Notes under the pieces: model-generated
Seen by the model: the letters and a program-made list of their open reading frames with translations, nothing else
The model's database searches: none
Told to the model about the DNA's origin: nothing
Shown: positions 7,779-7,850 of the stretch, piece after piece
How the letters are laid out: every line of letters begins with the position of its first letter
Position numbering within the stretch: position 1 is the first letter of the stretch
Program-made: the position numbers and the translations under genes
Assembly (NCBI GenBank): GCA_035553055.1
Contig: DATNEK010000072.1
Location: 1-7,850, forward strand
From: Chersky-822 sp035553055
GTDB taxonomy: Bacteria > Actinomycetota > Actinomycetes > Streptosporangiales > Streptosporangiaceae
Direction: 5' to 3'
Length of the DNA: 7,850 bases

Positions 7779-7850
7779 GGGGGTGGCGGGAGCGCGGGGG
7801 TGGCCGGGGGGCGCGGGGGCGGCGCGGGGTCACGGGGCGGGGGAATGGGG
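7779..7850 (+). repeat. G-tract-rich, low-complexity stretch
   Basis: Runs of three to six G occur at 7779-7783, 7788-7790, 7796-7800, 7806-7811, 7815-7819, 7826-7829, 7834-7837, 7839-7843 and 7847-7850, all on the plus strand. The spacing would allow G-quadruplexes. The stretch is cut by the window edge and no gene is seen in it. Confidence 0.6.

Overview
The window comes from a very GC-rich chromosome. G/C-ending codons, GTG starts and a cysteine ligase of the MshC/CysRS type (mycothiol is an actinobacterial thiol) point to an actinobacterium. Genus cannot be fixed by reading; a Streptosporangiales-like or related soil actinomycete would fit. Five protein genes are convincing. No tRNA, rRNA, CRISPR array, intact transposase or phage gene was seen.

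Layout. Positions 1-1089 hold no convincing gene but are rich in repeats: a cluster of palindromes (24-126), a 160-bp segment bounded by perfect 16-bp inverted repeats (452-611), a 31-bp direct repeat pair (616-689) and an 18-bp tandem array (736-888). A gene for an exported protein follows (1090-2550, +). Its eight Cys-pair/Trp repeats look like an eight-bladed beta-propeller. It meets, stop codon on stop codon (CTAG), a minus-strand operon of pgi (3575-5209) and gnd (2547-3578), which are joined by an ATGA start/stop overlap. A 138-bp divergent promoter region separates pgi from a plus-strand pair: a short MshC-like cysteine ligase (5348-6472), probably leaderless, and a glycerate 2-kinase (6523-7653). 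The window ends with a second palindrome cluster (7677-7778) and a G-tract-rich stretch.

How it fits together. Pgi and Gnd are central carbon enzymes: glucose-6-P/fructose-6-P isomerisation and the decarboxylating step of the oxidative pentose phosphate pathway. Gnd is of the short, NAD-type form. Glycerate kinase feeds glycerate into lower glycolysis. The MshC-like protein is the least ordinary enzyme: it keeps the cysteine-adenylate-forming core but has substitutions at the KMSKS loop and after the zinc-binding His-His.

The most striking non-coding signal is that the two palindrome clusters, about 7.6 kb apart at the two ends of the window, share one architecture. Each has three palindromic sites with a six-base centre, offset by about 32 and then 43-44 bases. 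They look like two copies of one composite intergenic repeat.
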